Source: Anaerolineales bacterium
GTDB taxonomy: Bacteria; Chloroflexota; Anaerolineae; 4572-78; J111
Length of the DNA: 64,000 nt
Direction of reading: 5' to 3'
Assembly (NCBI GenBank): GCA_015075405.1
Contig: JABTUK010000001.1
Coordinates: 1,674,001 to 1,738,000 of the forward strand
Position numbers and translations under genes: made by a program. Of this stretch, positions 34,281 through 42,959 are shown piece by piece. The notes under the pieces were generated by a model. It made no database searches. It was not told the origin of the DNA and worked only from the letters and a program-made list of their open reading frames with translations. Each line of letters begins with the position of its first letter. The first letter of the stretch is position 1.

Positions 34281-36665
34281 ATGTCAAAGTCAGACGAACA
34301 CGCGGTTGAATTTGGCCTGTTTAGCCAAACCAACCACACTCAACCCCAGATGGAACTGGTCGGCTATTATGAACCGACCCAAATCAATGATTTAACCCGG
34401 CATGGCCGGCTGTTGGTGGTGGCCGACGGGGTGGGCGGTGTGGCCGCCGGTGAAATGGCTGGCCGCTTTGCCCTCCAAAAAATCCTGCACGACTATTATC
34501 ATTCCCGCGAACCTGACCTAGAAAAACGGCTGCTGGATATTATTCGCCAGACCAATACGGCCATTTTTGAGCGCAACCGCCGCTTCCCCGAACGGCGGCC
34601 GGTCGGTACCACCGTGCTGGCCGCCCTGATCCACCAGAACAAGCTGCTGGTGGCCGGAGTGGGCGATGGCCGGGCCTATGTAGTCTGGGATCAAGACATC
34701 GAACAGCTTACCGGCGAAAACAGTTCGCCGCAGCGCCTGGCCCGCGAGGCCGCCGCTGAACCGCCGGATAGTCCCAAAGAAGAGCCGGCAGGGGATAATC
34801 CTCCCGAAGAAAATAAAACTGAGCTGCCTGCTCCGACGGAAGAAGACGCCTCAGCCAAAAGTTCGGCGGAAGAAGCCAAATCCCGCCTACTAGCCGAAAA
34901 GGAAATTCCTTCCCCCACCCAACCCTCCAACCCTTCGACTTCGCTCAGGACAAGCCTTCCAACCTTCCAACCTTCCAACCTTCCAACCTTCCAACTCTCC
35001 ACCCCCTCCTGCGCCCTGGGTTTAAGCGAACTTGTCAAAATTGACCTGTTCTCGCGCCGTCTCTTTCCCGGTGATATGGTGGTCTTGTGCAGCGGCGGCC
35101 TGACCGGCTACGTTAGCGAGACCGAAATTGCTCAAACAGTGACTCAAAACCCGCCGGAAGTAGCCAGCCGCCGCCTGGTTGAAATGGCGGCCAAACGTGG
35201 CTGCCGGGATACCCTGGCGGTGAGTATGAGCCGCGTGTTGGCGAAGCCGGTCACGCAAGCAGCGCCGGCCCGCCAAACGCTGCCCCTGGCCCCCGACTGG
35301 GACAACCTGACCAAAATTAAAACCAGTACCCGCCCGCTGCCGCCGGTGACGTTGCCCGTGCCGGGTTTTACTCCCCAGCCACCAGTCCAGCGGCGCTGGC
35401 CGATTTACGGAGCGGCGGTGGTGGCGGTGCTGCTCTTTAGTCTGCTGGGCTTTCTGGCCGGCCGTTATTTGCTGGCGGCAGAGAGCGACTCATCTGAGAC
35501 TGTTTCAGCGGGAACCAACCCTGCCCTGACTGTTACAACGGAAGCAGCTTTGGCCGAAAATAGCCCCGTTGCTTCTCCCCCGGCCACACCTCCCAGCCAA
35601 ACTGCGCTCCAGGCCCAACCCACCTTAACTTCAAGCGCTACCCTGGTCGCGGCCAACAATTCGCCCCTGCCGACCCCCACCGAGGCAGTCAGTGTTCAGG
35701 CCGGCGATGTCATCGCCCCTACCCCCGCTCGGCCGCAGCCGACCCCATTGCCCACCATCGCCCTGCCGGCCGGCTGCGCCAACAAAGGCCGCTTTGCCGG
35801 TGATGTGACGGTCAAGGATGGCACGGAATTTGCGCCCGGTGAGCCGTTTGAAAAGGTCTGGTCGGTGACCAATTACGGCGATTGTCCCTGGGGCGGCGGG
35901 TATGCGGTCCGCTTTATCGAGGGTGACCTGATGGGTGCGCCGGAAAGTGTGCCCCTGGTCGAGCGGGTCGAGCCGGAAGCGACCGGCTCAATTACCATCC
36001 CCATGGTCGCGCCCGATTTGCCCGGCACGTATCGCGGCAACTGGCAGCTTGTGGGATTGGATGGCGAGCCGTTTGGCCCGGACTTATACCTTGAAATCAA
36101 AGTGGTGCCGGGCATTCTGCGGGTAGACGAGGCTAATGCCACCCTGTTATACGATTTTGTGGCCAAGGCGGCTCAGGCTCAGTGGTCGGCGGGCGGCACA
36201 ACTTATACGGTGACTGAAACGCCGATTGACCGCAACCTGATCATTCCCGACCCGCAGGGGTTGGTCGCCCTCGGTCCCGCCGAATTTAGAGGCGAGACAA
36301 CCGTTCCGGGTAATGTTTTGCTGACGCATCCTCACCTGGAATTGGGCTTGATTGAAGGCGTCTATCAGGTGGATACCCCGCTTCAGCCTACCGACGCCCT
36401 CATTGGCAGCCTCGGCTTGCCCAAAGCCGCGGCCATCAACGACGACGGCGTAACTTTTGAGATGTCGTTCAAACCGGCCAATGGGCCGGATCAACTGCTC
36501 TTCTCCAAATCGGTCAAATATGAAGATACGCCTGTTACCATCCGGCAGGCTTTGACCTCGCTGCCACCCGGTCAAACCGGGACGTTCACCCTGCGGGTTA
36601 AGGGCGGGGCCAGTCTGAGCTATGATTGGGCCACCTGGATCGAACTGCGACTAGTCCGCCCGTAA
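34281..36665 (+). CDS. Degenerate PP2C-like protein fused to an NBR1-type Ig domain
   Basis: 794 aa. Residues 1-320 form a PPM/PP2C fold: VVADGVGG (motif 2), VGTTVLAAL, VGDGRAYVV. The second metal-binding motif, normally CSDGL, reads CSGGLTG, and the last, normally DNxT, reads RDTLA. The usual NxD motif near the N-terminus is also missing. Full phosphatase activity is therefore doubtful. A transmembrane helix (about 372-397) leads to a Thr/Pro/Ala linker, and about 503-615 is an N_BRCA1_IG-like domain (FAPGEPFEKVWSVTNYGDCPW). A final beta-rich region is unrecognised. It is likely a signalling protein linking a cytoplasmic PP2C-like domain to an external Ig platform. A short-period array encodes the Ser/Pro tract near 205-240. 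Confidence 0.8.
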   Translation: MSKSDEHAVEFGLFSQTNHTQPQMELVGYYEPTQINDLTRHGRLLVVADGVGGVAAGEMAGRFALQKILHDYYHSREPDLEKRLLDIIRQTNTAIFERNRRFPERRPVGTTVLAALIHQNKLLVAGVGDGRAYVVWDQDIEQLTGENSSPQRLAREAAAEPPDSPKEEPAGDNPPEENKTELPAPTEEDASAKSSAEEAKSRLLAEKEIPSPTQPSNPSTSLRTSLPTFQPSNLPTFQLSTPSCALGLSELVKIDLFSRRLFPGDMVVLCSGGLTGYVSETEIAQTVTQNPPEVASRRLVEMAAKRGCRDTLAVSMSRVLAKPVTQAAPARQTLPLAPDWDNLTKIKTSTRPLPPVTLPVPGFTPQPPVQRRWPIYGAAVVAVLLFSLLGFLAGRYLLAAESDSSETVSAGTNPALTVTTEAALAENSPVASPPATPPSQTALQAQPTLTSSATLVAANNSPLPTPTEAVSVQAGDVIAPTPARPQPTPLPTIALPAGCANKGRFAGDVTVKDGTEFAPGEPFEKVWSVTNYGDCPWGGGYAVRFIEGDLMGAPESVPLVERVEPEATGSITIPMVAPDLPGTYRGNWQLVGLDGEPFGPDLYLEIKVVPGILRVDEANATLLYDFVAKAAQAQWSAGGTTYTVTETPIDRNLIIPDPQGLVALGPAEFRGETTVPGNVLLTHPHLELGLIEGVYQVDTPLQPTDALIGSLGLPKAAAINDDGVTFEMSFKPANGPDQLLFSKSVKYEDTPVTIRQALTSLPPGQTGTFTLRVKGGASLSYDWATWIELRLVRP
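34909..35007. repeat. In-frame single-orientation array inside the PP2C-like gene (CTTCCAAC units)
   Basis: Several CTTCCAAC copies, interrupted by the dispersed CTTCGACTTCGCTCAGGAC repeat. This is the complement of the GGAAGGTT unit at 28424-28503. It encodes a Pro/Ser/Thr tract and leaves the frame open. Confidence 0.85.
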
Positions 36666-36670
36666 GGGTT

Positions 36671-36730
36671 GAACGTTGAAAGTTAGAATGTTAAATGTTG
36701 AAACATTTAACGTTCCAACGTTTAACGTTC
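36671..36730. repeat. Self-complementary array (GAACGTT / TTAAATG units)
   Basis: GAACGTTGAAAGTTAGAATG and TTAAATGTT on the left face ACATTTAACGTTCCAACG and TTTAACGTTC. It lies between the PP2C-like gene and the first GT87 gene. Downstream, TACAAT at 36775-36780 is a possible -10. Confidence 0.8.
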
Positions 36731-36806
36731 CCGTGTAGTACCATCAGTCTCTCCCCGCCTGGCCGCTCTCATGGTACAATGAGGGCAAATTTAACCTGAC
36801 CTGTTC

Positions 36807-38051
36807 ATGAACCCAGAAAACACCACCGATCGCTTCAAACTTGTCATCCTGGCCCTGGTAGGTCTCATTTATAGTGTTGGGATCGCTTACCTCTTGCCCA
36901 ACCTGCCCAATCAACGGTATGCCAACGATTTTTTTGCGCGGTGGTACGCCTCAAAAATGCTGCTAACCACCGGCCGCGGTCTGTACGATTGGGCCAATGC
37001 TTATGAACTCTCTCAAATTACGGGTTGGCCCCAGGTGTACGATTTTCGCTTCTACTACCCGGCCAGCCTGTTGATTTTTACCGCCCCTTTATCTTTGCTG
37101 CCCTACGAAATTGCCGTCACCTTTTGGATAATTTTTGGGCTGTGGTGTTTATGGTTGAGTATGGTTATCTTTGCCCGGCTGCTCAACCCCACCTTCTCGG
37201 TTAACCGTTTAACCTGGCTGTTGTTATTAATGACAACCTCTGTCCCGGTTTTGCAGCACACGGTTTATGCCCAATTTAACTCGCTGGTTGCGTTTGCGCT
37301 GGCTTTAACGTATTATGGATTATACCGGCAAAAATATCTGCTGGCCGGGGTATGCGCCGGGGCCATGTTGTTTAAACCTCAGATGGCCCTGGTCACAATT
37401 CTGACTTTGTTAATCTGGAGCGGGTTACGGCGAGAACGGCGTCTGTTTTGGCTGGGCCTGGCCTTGACCGTAGCCTTGCTGTGGGCTGTGCCCGAATTAC
37501 TGGAACCTAATTGGGTAGTGACGTTTGCGCAGGGATTGTCCAGCTATCCGCCCGTGCTGTCCATCGTGGATCGGGTTTGGAATCCTTATCAGCTGGTCAG
37601 CCTGGGCCTGGTAGGAATAACGGTTGGGTTGGCCGTGCGGCTGCGGGCGTATCCAGCCCATTCGATCCAATTCAGTGGGCTGCTGGCCTGGACGGTCTGC
37701 CTGACGGCGTTAATTATGCCCATCTTTGGTATGCTCAATATCGTTTTGATGGGGCCGGTTTTGGTGATTCTGCTGCATGGGTTTGAGGCGCTTTATCCGG
37801 CTTATAGTCGCTGGGTCTGGTGGAGCTTTATCGTTTTTTTTATCGCCGGGCTGGCGGCTTTTATAACGCCTCTGGTGGTGAGTGGGCCGACGGGCGTTCA
37901 TATCAGCGCCGCTGAAGCCGTGTATCGCTTTACTATGCCGGTCTGGCTGGGCTTGCTCACCTGGCCGTTAATGCTAGGCGCACACGCCGCCCCCCTATCC
38001 AGCGAGGCCAGCGGCCATTCCCTGCCCGGCAGTATGGCCCTGGGACGATAA
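36807..38051 (+). CDS. GT87-type (DUF2029) membrane glycosyltransferase, copy 1
   Basis: 414 aa, about ten hydrophobic helices. The first external loop YANDFFARWYASKML and the YDFRFYYPASLLIF segment near 75 are typical of GT87/DUF2029 enzymes, which use polyprenyl-phosphate sugars (known members are mannosyltransferases of mycobacteria). A conserved Asp in that first loop is the likely catalytic acid. It opens a run of seven such genes. Expected role: adding sugars to lipids, glycans or proteins on the outer face of the membrane. The ribosome site is poor. Confidence 0.75.
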   Translation: MNPENTTDRFKLVILALVGLIYSVGIAYLLPNLPNQRYANDFFARWYASKMLLTTGRGLYDWANAYELSQITGWPQVYDFRFYYPASLLIFTAPLSLLPYEIAVTFWIIFGLWCLWLSMVIFARLLNPTFSVNRLTWLLLLMTTSVPVLQHTVYAQFNSLVAFALALTYYGLYRQKYLLAGVCAGAMLFKPQMALVTILTLLIWSGLRRERRLFWLGLALTVALLWAVPELLEPNWVVTFAQGLSSYPPVLSIVDRVWNPYQLVSLGLVGITVGLAVRLRAYPAHSIQFSGLLAWTVCLTALIMPIFGMLNIVLMGPVLVILLHGFEALYPAYSRWVWWSFIVFFIAGLAAFITPLVVSGPTGVHISAAEAVYRFTMPVWLGLLTWPLMLGAHAAPLSSEASGHSLPGSMALGR

Positions 38052-38067
38052 ATTACGGGATACCTGG

Positions 38068-39189
38068 GTGATTAATCCAAGAACCACCACCTATCAAAGT
38101 TTAACCCTCACTCAAAAAATTGCCTTGAGCGGGGGTGTCATCTTAACCCTGGCTGTTTTAGGTATTCTGGCTGCCCCGCACATGCCCCGCATGCGTGATT
38201 TTGACCAAACTTTCTATCCGGCTATTCGTTATGCCCTGGCAGGTCAAAATCCCTACACCAGCGCGTACCAAATGACCGATCAAGGTACGCCGCCCGTTTT
38301 TTACAGCCCGCCCTGGTTTTTGGTAGTTTTGTTGCCCTTTGGCCTGCTTCCTTTTGAAATTGCGCGGGCCGAGTGGATGATCTTTTTGATTGTTGTTACC
38401 TGCCTGGGGCTTGCTAGTATGGGCTGGTGGGGCTTTAAGGGCGCTTGGTTTTTGGCCCTGGCGACCCTGCCTTGGTCGCTCATTGGCATTTTGTACGGCC
38501 AGCCAACGGCGCTGGTTTTTTTGGGCGCTATTTTAGCAATTACCCAAGTTGCTACAACCCAAACAAGTGTTTGGAGCGCCTTGTTCATTTTGCTAGGCAT
38601 CATCTTGATGGGCATCAAACCGCAGCTCGGTTTGTTTATTGTTTTACCGTTGGGCCTGTGGTTAGGGTGGCGACGTGACCCCCGTTTAGGATGGGTGGTG
38701 GGCGGCGGAATAGCCTTTCTGATTCTGGTCTGGCTGATTGCGCCGGCCTGGCTCCTGACGACAGCGGCGAATACTGGAGCTTTGCCCGCTCCTTTGTGGC
38801 AATCAACCTTAGAACGCGAGTTGCTCTTGTGGCAGCTCCCTCAGTGGACTGCCGGGTTGGTGCGGGTGGGGGTTATTGCGGTGATGATACTTTGGGTCTG
38901 GCGCGCGAAAGATTTGACCCCGGCCTGGTGGTCGGCCATGTTAGCCGCTGTTTTGATTATCACCCCTTACACCCGCGCTTATGATGGGGTACTGCTGCTG
39001 CCCATCCTGGGGCAGATAGTGGCTCGGCGCAGGCTGGCCTTTTTAATCTTCCTGATCGTCGTCATTGCCTACACCAGCTTGCCGCTGGGCGAGTTGGGCA
39101 GCGTGGTTACCCCGCTTACGGCCTGGCTTTTGTTTGTGCCCTGGCCAGACCTGATTTCATTTTTCCGCCGGAGCGTCACGCCGCGATGA
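38068..39189 (+). CDS. GT87-type membrane glycosyltransferase, copy 2
   Basis: 373 aa from GTG 38068. MRDFDQTFYPAIRYALAG corresponds to the external-loop Asp region of the previous gene, and PVFYSPPWFLVVL to the next block. About nine helices follow. It starts 16 bp after copy 1 and overlaps copy 3 by four bases (ATGA), so the three are one operon and probably arose by tandem duplication. Confidence 0.75.
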   Translation: MINPRTTTYQSLTLTQKIALSGGVILTLAVLGILAAPHMPRMRDFDQTFYPAIRYALAGQNPYTSAYQMTDQGTPPVFYSPPWFLVVLLPFGLLPFEIARAEWMIFLIVVTCLGLASMGWWGFKGAWFLALATLPWSLIGILYGQPTALVFLGAILAITQVATTQTSVWSALFILLGIILMGIKPQLGLFIVLPLGLWLGWRRDPRLGWVVGGGIAFLILVWLIAPAWLLTTAANTGALPAPLWQSTLERELLLWQLPQWTAGLVRVGVIAVMILWVWRAKDLTPAWWSAMLAAVLIITPYTRAYDGVLLLPILGQIVARRRLAFLIFLIVVIAYTSLPLGELGSVVTPLTAWLLFVPWPDLISFFRRSVTPR

Positions 39190-40415
39190 CTTCTATCCGC
39201 CGCAACTTGTCCCTGGTTCTCATTGGCCTGCTGCTCTCGCTCATCCTGTTTGCCCTGCATGTGTTTGCGGTTTACACTGTCTTTACCTCCAAATATCCCG
39301 GCGCTAACGATTTTTACTCGCGCTGGGGCGGGGCGCGGGCCTTTTGGCTGAACGGCCTGAATCCGTATTCGGACGAAGCTACACTGCAAATCCAACAGGG
39401 AATTTATGGCCGTCCGGCTAAAGCAAACGAAGACCCCGGTCCCTTTGCCTACCCTTTTTATGTGGCTATTTTGATCTGGCCGCTGGTCTATTTGCCCTAC
39501 GCTTGGGCCTCGGCCATCTGGTTGTCGCTGCTGGAGGCGGCTTTGTTTGGGGCGGCTTTTTTGACTATGGACATGTACCGCTGGCGGCCACCCTTGTGGC
39601 TGGCTGCCTTCACCGCCGTCTGGGTGGTTGTTTTTTATCACGGAGCGCGGACCATTCTATTGGGCCAGGTGGCTGGATTAGTGTATCTGGGACTGGCGTT
39701 GTCGCTGTGGGCTTTGCACCGGCGGGCAGACCCCCTGGCGGGGATTGCTTTGGCTTTTTGCACCATCAAGCCGCAAATGGTCTATTTGATTATTCCGGCC
39801 CTGTTGTGGTGGGGCTGGCAACAAAAGCGCGGGCAATTTTTGGCCTACTTTGGTGGAACTCTGACCTTGTTGGTGGGGCTGTCGCTGCTGTTGGTCCCCA
39901 GTTGGCTGCTGGATTTTGCCAACCAACTGCTGACCTACAACTCTTACCAAGCCCTTGGCTACACCAATATCGGGTCGCCTGTTTGGATCATCAGCCACGT
40001 TTATGTTCCGGCTTTGGGCCAGGGCGGCGAGGTCATAATGATTGTGGCGCTGCTGAGTTTGACCGGCTACGCCTGGTGGCATTATCGCCATCAACCCCAG
40101 GCGTTTCACTGGCTGGTCGGCTTGACCCTCTTGACAACGAACCTGATTACGCCTCGGGCGGCTACGACCAATTATATTGTGCTGCTTTTGCCGCTGTTTT
40201 TATTATTTGTCAGCCTCAGCCGGCGCATTCCGCATGGGAATATTTGGGTGCTGGTTCTTCAACTGGTCAGTTTGGTGGGGCTGTGGGTGCTGTTTGCGGC
40301 TACGGTGAAGGGTAATTTTGAAGGCCCGGAGCTTTACCTGCCCCTCCCGTTTCTCATCTTGGCCGCACTGCTGTGGTATCGCCGGCCTTTTATGGCCGAG
40401 TCGCCGGTACCGTAA
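39186..40415 (+). CDS. GT87-type membrane glycosyltransferase, copy 3
   Basis: 409 aa. YPGANDFYSRWGGARAFWL and then GPFAYPFYVAILIWPL are the GT87 loop and helix signatures (Asp in ANDFYSRW). About ten helices. The start codon overlaps the stop of copy 2. The three GT87 proteins differ enough that they may use different acceptors. Confidence 0.8.
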   Translation: MTSIRRNLSLVLIGLLLSLILFALHVFAVYTVFTSKYPGANDFYSRWGGARAFWLNGLNPYSDEATLQIQQGIYGRPAKANEDPGPFAYPFYVAILIWPLVYLPYAWASAIWLSLLEAALFGAAFLTMDMYRWRPPLWLAAFTAVWVVVFYHGARTILLGQVAGLVYLGLALSLWALHRRADPLAGIALAFCTIKPQMVYLIIPALLWWGWQQKRGQFLAYFGGTLTLLVGLSLLLVPSWLLDFANQLLTYNSYQALGYTNIGSPVWIISHVYVPALGQGGEVIMIVALLSLTGYAWWHYRHQPQAFHWLVGLTLLTTNLITPRAATTNYIVLLLPLFLLFVSLSRRIPHGNIWVLVLQLVSLVGLWVLFAATVKGNFEGPELYLPLPFLILAALLWYRRPFMAESPVP

Positions 40416-40444
40416 CTTAATCGGAGTTCGGAGTTTTTGTAAAC

Positions 40445-40552
40445 GCATCCTTCGATACGCCCTTCGCTTCGCTCAGAGCTACTCAGGATGCGATATTTAA
40501 GCCGAAAATCATCCTGAGTAGGGCGTTAGCCCGTATCGAAGGGTGATTTTCG
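40445..40552. repeat. Dispersed CTTCGA-type palindromic repeat pair between glycosyltransferase genes
   Basis: CATCCTTCGATACGCCCTTC and CTACTCAGGATG, then ATCATCCTGAGTAGGGC and CCGTATCGAAGGGTGAT. The right module alone folds on itself. This family also occurs near 9344, 34936 and 62805. Confidence 0.75.
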
Positions 40553-40598
40553 GTAAAATGTCGAACTTGGGTTAACTTAGCTCAATGACTGCCGAAAC

Positions 40599-42845
40599 AT
40601 GCATAACCGTCATCTAATTTCTCTCTTGGGTTTGGGGCTGCTGCTGATCTGGCTTTTTGCCAGCTTCGGCAGCTTTTATTTGGTGCAGAAACCCTTTACC
40701 CCGGCTGCGGCCGCAGCCCTGGCCAACGCCCTGCTCGACTTGCTGACCGCCGCCTGGCTCGGTTTATTAGGATTGGGCCTGGGCCATCGCCTGTTGCGCT
40801 GGTTGCAAAAACTACCACCCTCCAACCCTCCAACCCTCCAATCCTCCAGCCTTCCAGCCTTCCAACCCTCCACCACCGAACTCCTCATTCTCGGCTGCGG
40901 CCTCGGCCTGGGCGCTTTGGGGCTAATTACGTTAGGGGTAGGGCTGGCCGGACTGCTTTACCGCTGGCTTTTTATGAGCCTCAGCCTGCTGCTGAGCCTG
41001 GCCCTGTGGCCCGATTTTTTAGCCCTGTATCGGCGTCTCCGCTGGCCGGCCAACCGTCCGAACCGGTTGACCATGTTTTACCTGTTTCTGGTCGGATTGT
41101 TTACCCTGCTTGTGGCGCTGCTCCCGCCGATTGATTGGGACGGCCTCTTTTACCACCTGACGGCCCCCAAGTTGTTTATCCAGGCCCACCGGATCACCTC
41201 CGGTTTCGACGTGCCGCATTTCAACTTCCCTTTCCTGGCCGAAATGTTGTTCACCTACGCTATGCTCCTGCGCGGCGATATTGCGGCCAAACTCAGCCAC
41301 ACCCTCTACGGCCTGCTGCTAACCGGGCTGGTCTACCTGACCGCCCGCCGTCACCTCAGCCGCGAGTCGGCCTGGCCGTCGGTGCTGGTTCTGCTCTCCA
41401 TGCCCATGATCGTCACCCTGGCCGGCTGGGCCTACAACGATCTGGCCCTGGCCTTTTATCAATTGGCGGCGCTGTACGCTTTGCTCAGGGGGTTAGGGGT
41501 TAGGGGTCAGGGGTCAGGGGTCAGTAATCAGAGATCAGTAGTCAGTAGTCAGAAATCAGAAGGTGGCGCTCCAACCTCTACACCAGTCGCTTCACGCTCG
41601 GCAGCCCAATCTCCAATCTCCAATCTCCAATCTCCAATCTCCAATCTCCAACCTTCAACCTTCAACCTTCACTGGCTGGTTCTGAGTGGTCTTTTCGCCG
41701 GGCTGTCTATGAGCTTGAAATACACCAGCTTCATCGGCCCGCTAACCGTTGGCCTGATCTTATTATGGTGGTTGATGCGCAAAAAATTCACCACTCCCCT
41801 CTCACTATCCTCTATCCTCTATCCTCTATCCTCTATCTTCTCCTTCACCCTTCCGGCCCTCCTCATCGCCCTGCCCTGGTATCTCAAAAATTTCTTCTTC
41901 ACCGGCAATCCTTTTTACCCGTTTTTGTCCAGCCTGTTCGATGGCCTGTTTTGGGATCAATTCCGGGCCGATTGGTATGCCCAGGCGGGTACGGGCATCG
42001 GTTTCGACTTAAAAACTCTGGCTGTCTTGCCCATGCTGGCGATGTTGGGCGTGCGGGATGTCAATTATTTTGATGGGCGCACCGGGCCGCTGTTTCTAGC
42101 GTTTCTGCCGTTGATCCTGCTGTATGGGGTGTTTCGCTATCGCGCCCGCGCGCCGGAACGTCCCCCGGCTCTGGATGTTCTGCTCATTTTTGCGCTGGCC
42201 CAATTTCTCTTCTGGATGTTGGGGGTGATCTGGTCGCGCTCGTTGTGGCAGTCGCGCTTGCTGCTGCCCTGCCTGGCAGCCTTGAGTCCGGTGGTCGGCT
42301 GGCTGTGGCAGGATTTGGCTCACCTGGACCGGCCTCAGTTTTCGCTGCGCCGCTTTGTCAATTTGTTGATTGGACTGGCGCTGACCCTCAACCTGGTCGA
42401 GTTGAGCCTGAACTTTGCCCAGGTCAACCCCCTGGCCTATTTGACCGGGCAGGAGACACGATCCGAGTATTTGACTCGCCGCTTGGGGGCGTACTATGCT
42501 ACCATGGAACAGTTGAATCAAACATTGCCGGCCCAAGCCGTGGTGCTGTTTTTGTGGGAGCCGCGCAGCTACTTTTGCCAGGTTGAGTGCCGCCCCGACA
42601 GCATTCTGGACCAATTGGCTCACGACCACTATCTCTACGGCAGCGCCGCCAATATCGCTGCTGCCTGGAAACAGGCGGGAATTACGCATGTATTGCTGCA
42701 CCGTCAAGGGTTGGAATTTATCAAACGGGAAGAGACGGAAGCTTTGTCCGCGCCGGCTCTGGAGCAATTAGCCGTGCTGGAAGCTGACTATTTTGAGCCG
42801 GTTTTTGAGGTGGCTGGGGCGTATCAGCTTTATCGGCTAAAATAA
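40599..42845 (+). CDS. Large polytopic membrane protein, probable GT-C glycosyltransferase
   Basis: 748 aa with at least twelve hydrophobic helices and a soluble C-terminal part. PIDWDGLFYHLTAPKLF near 185 has the external-loop acidic residues of GT-C enzymes (GT39-like), followed by NFPFLAEMLFTYAMLL. The C-terminal ~110 residues (ILDQLAHDHYLYGSA, GITHVLLHR) match the periplasmic tail seen in related Chloroflexota proteins. Three short-period arrays are inserted in frame: after helix 2, in the loop near 300-345 and near 400. None breaks the frame. Donor and acceptor unknown. Confidence 0.7.
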   Translation: MHNRHLISLLGLGLLLIWLFASFGSFYLVQKPFTPAAAAALANALLDLLTAAWLGLLGLGLGHRLLRWLQKLPPSNPPTLQSSSLPAFQPSTTELLILGCGLGLGALGLITLGVGLAGLLYRWLFMSLSLLLSLALWPDFLALYRRLRWPANRPNRLTMFYLFLVGLFTLLVALLPPIDWDGLFYHLTAPKLFIQAHRITSGFDVPHFNFPFLAEMLFTYAMLLRGDIAAKLSHTLYGLLLTGLVYLTARRHLSRESAWPSVLVLLSMPMIVTLAGWAYNDLALAFYQLAALYALLRGLGVRGQGSGVSNQRSVVSSQKSEGGAPTSTPVASRSAAQSPISNLQSPISNLQPSTFNLHWLVLSGLFAGLSMSLKYTSFIGPLTVGLILLWWLMRKKFTTPLSLSSILYPLSSIFSFTLPALLIALPWYLKNFFFTGNPFYPFLSSLFDGLFWDQFRADWYAQAGTGIGFDLKTLAVLPMLAMLGVRDVNYFDGRTGPLFLAFLPLILLYGVFRYRARAPERPPALDVLLIFALAQFLFWMLGVIWSRSLWQSRLLLPCLAALSPVVGWLWQDLAHLDRPQFSLRRFVNLLIGLALTLNLVELSLNFAQVNPLAYLTGQETRSEYLTRRLGAYYATMEQLNQTLPAQAVVLFLWEPRSYFCQVECRPDSILDQLAHDHYLYGSAANIAAAWKQAGITHVLLHRQGLEFIKREETEALSAPALEQLAVLEADYFEPVFEVAGAYQLYRLK
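40815..40874. repeat. In-frame CCTCCAA-type array in the GT-C gene
   Basis: CCTCCAACCCTCCAACCC and CCAGCCTTCCAGCCTTCC in one orientation. It encodes a Pro/Ser/Thr tract after the second membrane helix. Confidence 0.85.
41488..41672. repeat. In-frame composite array in the GT-C gene (GGGGTTA/GGGGTCA, CAGTAGT, CAATCTC, CTTCAAC units)
   Basis: Four unit types follow one another: GGGGTTAGGGGTTAGGGG, CAGTAGTCAGTAGTCAG, CCAATCTCCAATCTCC and CCTTCAACCTTCAACC. This adds ~60 residues rich in Ser, Gln and Asn to a loop. Confidence 0.85.
41800..41845. repeat. In-frame TATCCTC array in the GT-C gene
   Basis: TATCCTC is repeated five times. It encodes a Ser/Leu/Tyr segment at the start of a membrane helix. 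Confidence 0.85.
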
Positions 42846-42852
42846 ATGACAT

Positions 42853-42907
42853 ACGTGTTGCGTCTTGCGTGTTCCCTTTTACGTAAGAGGCAACACGCAA
42901 GACGCAC
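42853..42907. repeat. Self-complementary array (GTCTTGC / GCAAGAC units) at the start of the next gene
   Basis: GTGTTGCGTCTTGCGTGTT faces AACACGCAAGACGCAC. It separates the stop at 42845 from the preferred start at 42960, although the frame is open through it. Confidence 0.85.
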
Positions 42908-42959
42908 TCACACACCGCCAAAGGCGCGCAAAGCGAGCAAAATTTATCTGGACATCTAT

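Noticed and set aside
39503..40315. 270-codon frame overlapping the third GT87 gene
   Set aside because: Same-strand shadow of a membrane-protein gene; Gly-rich with no motif or ribosome site.
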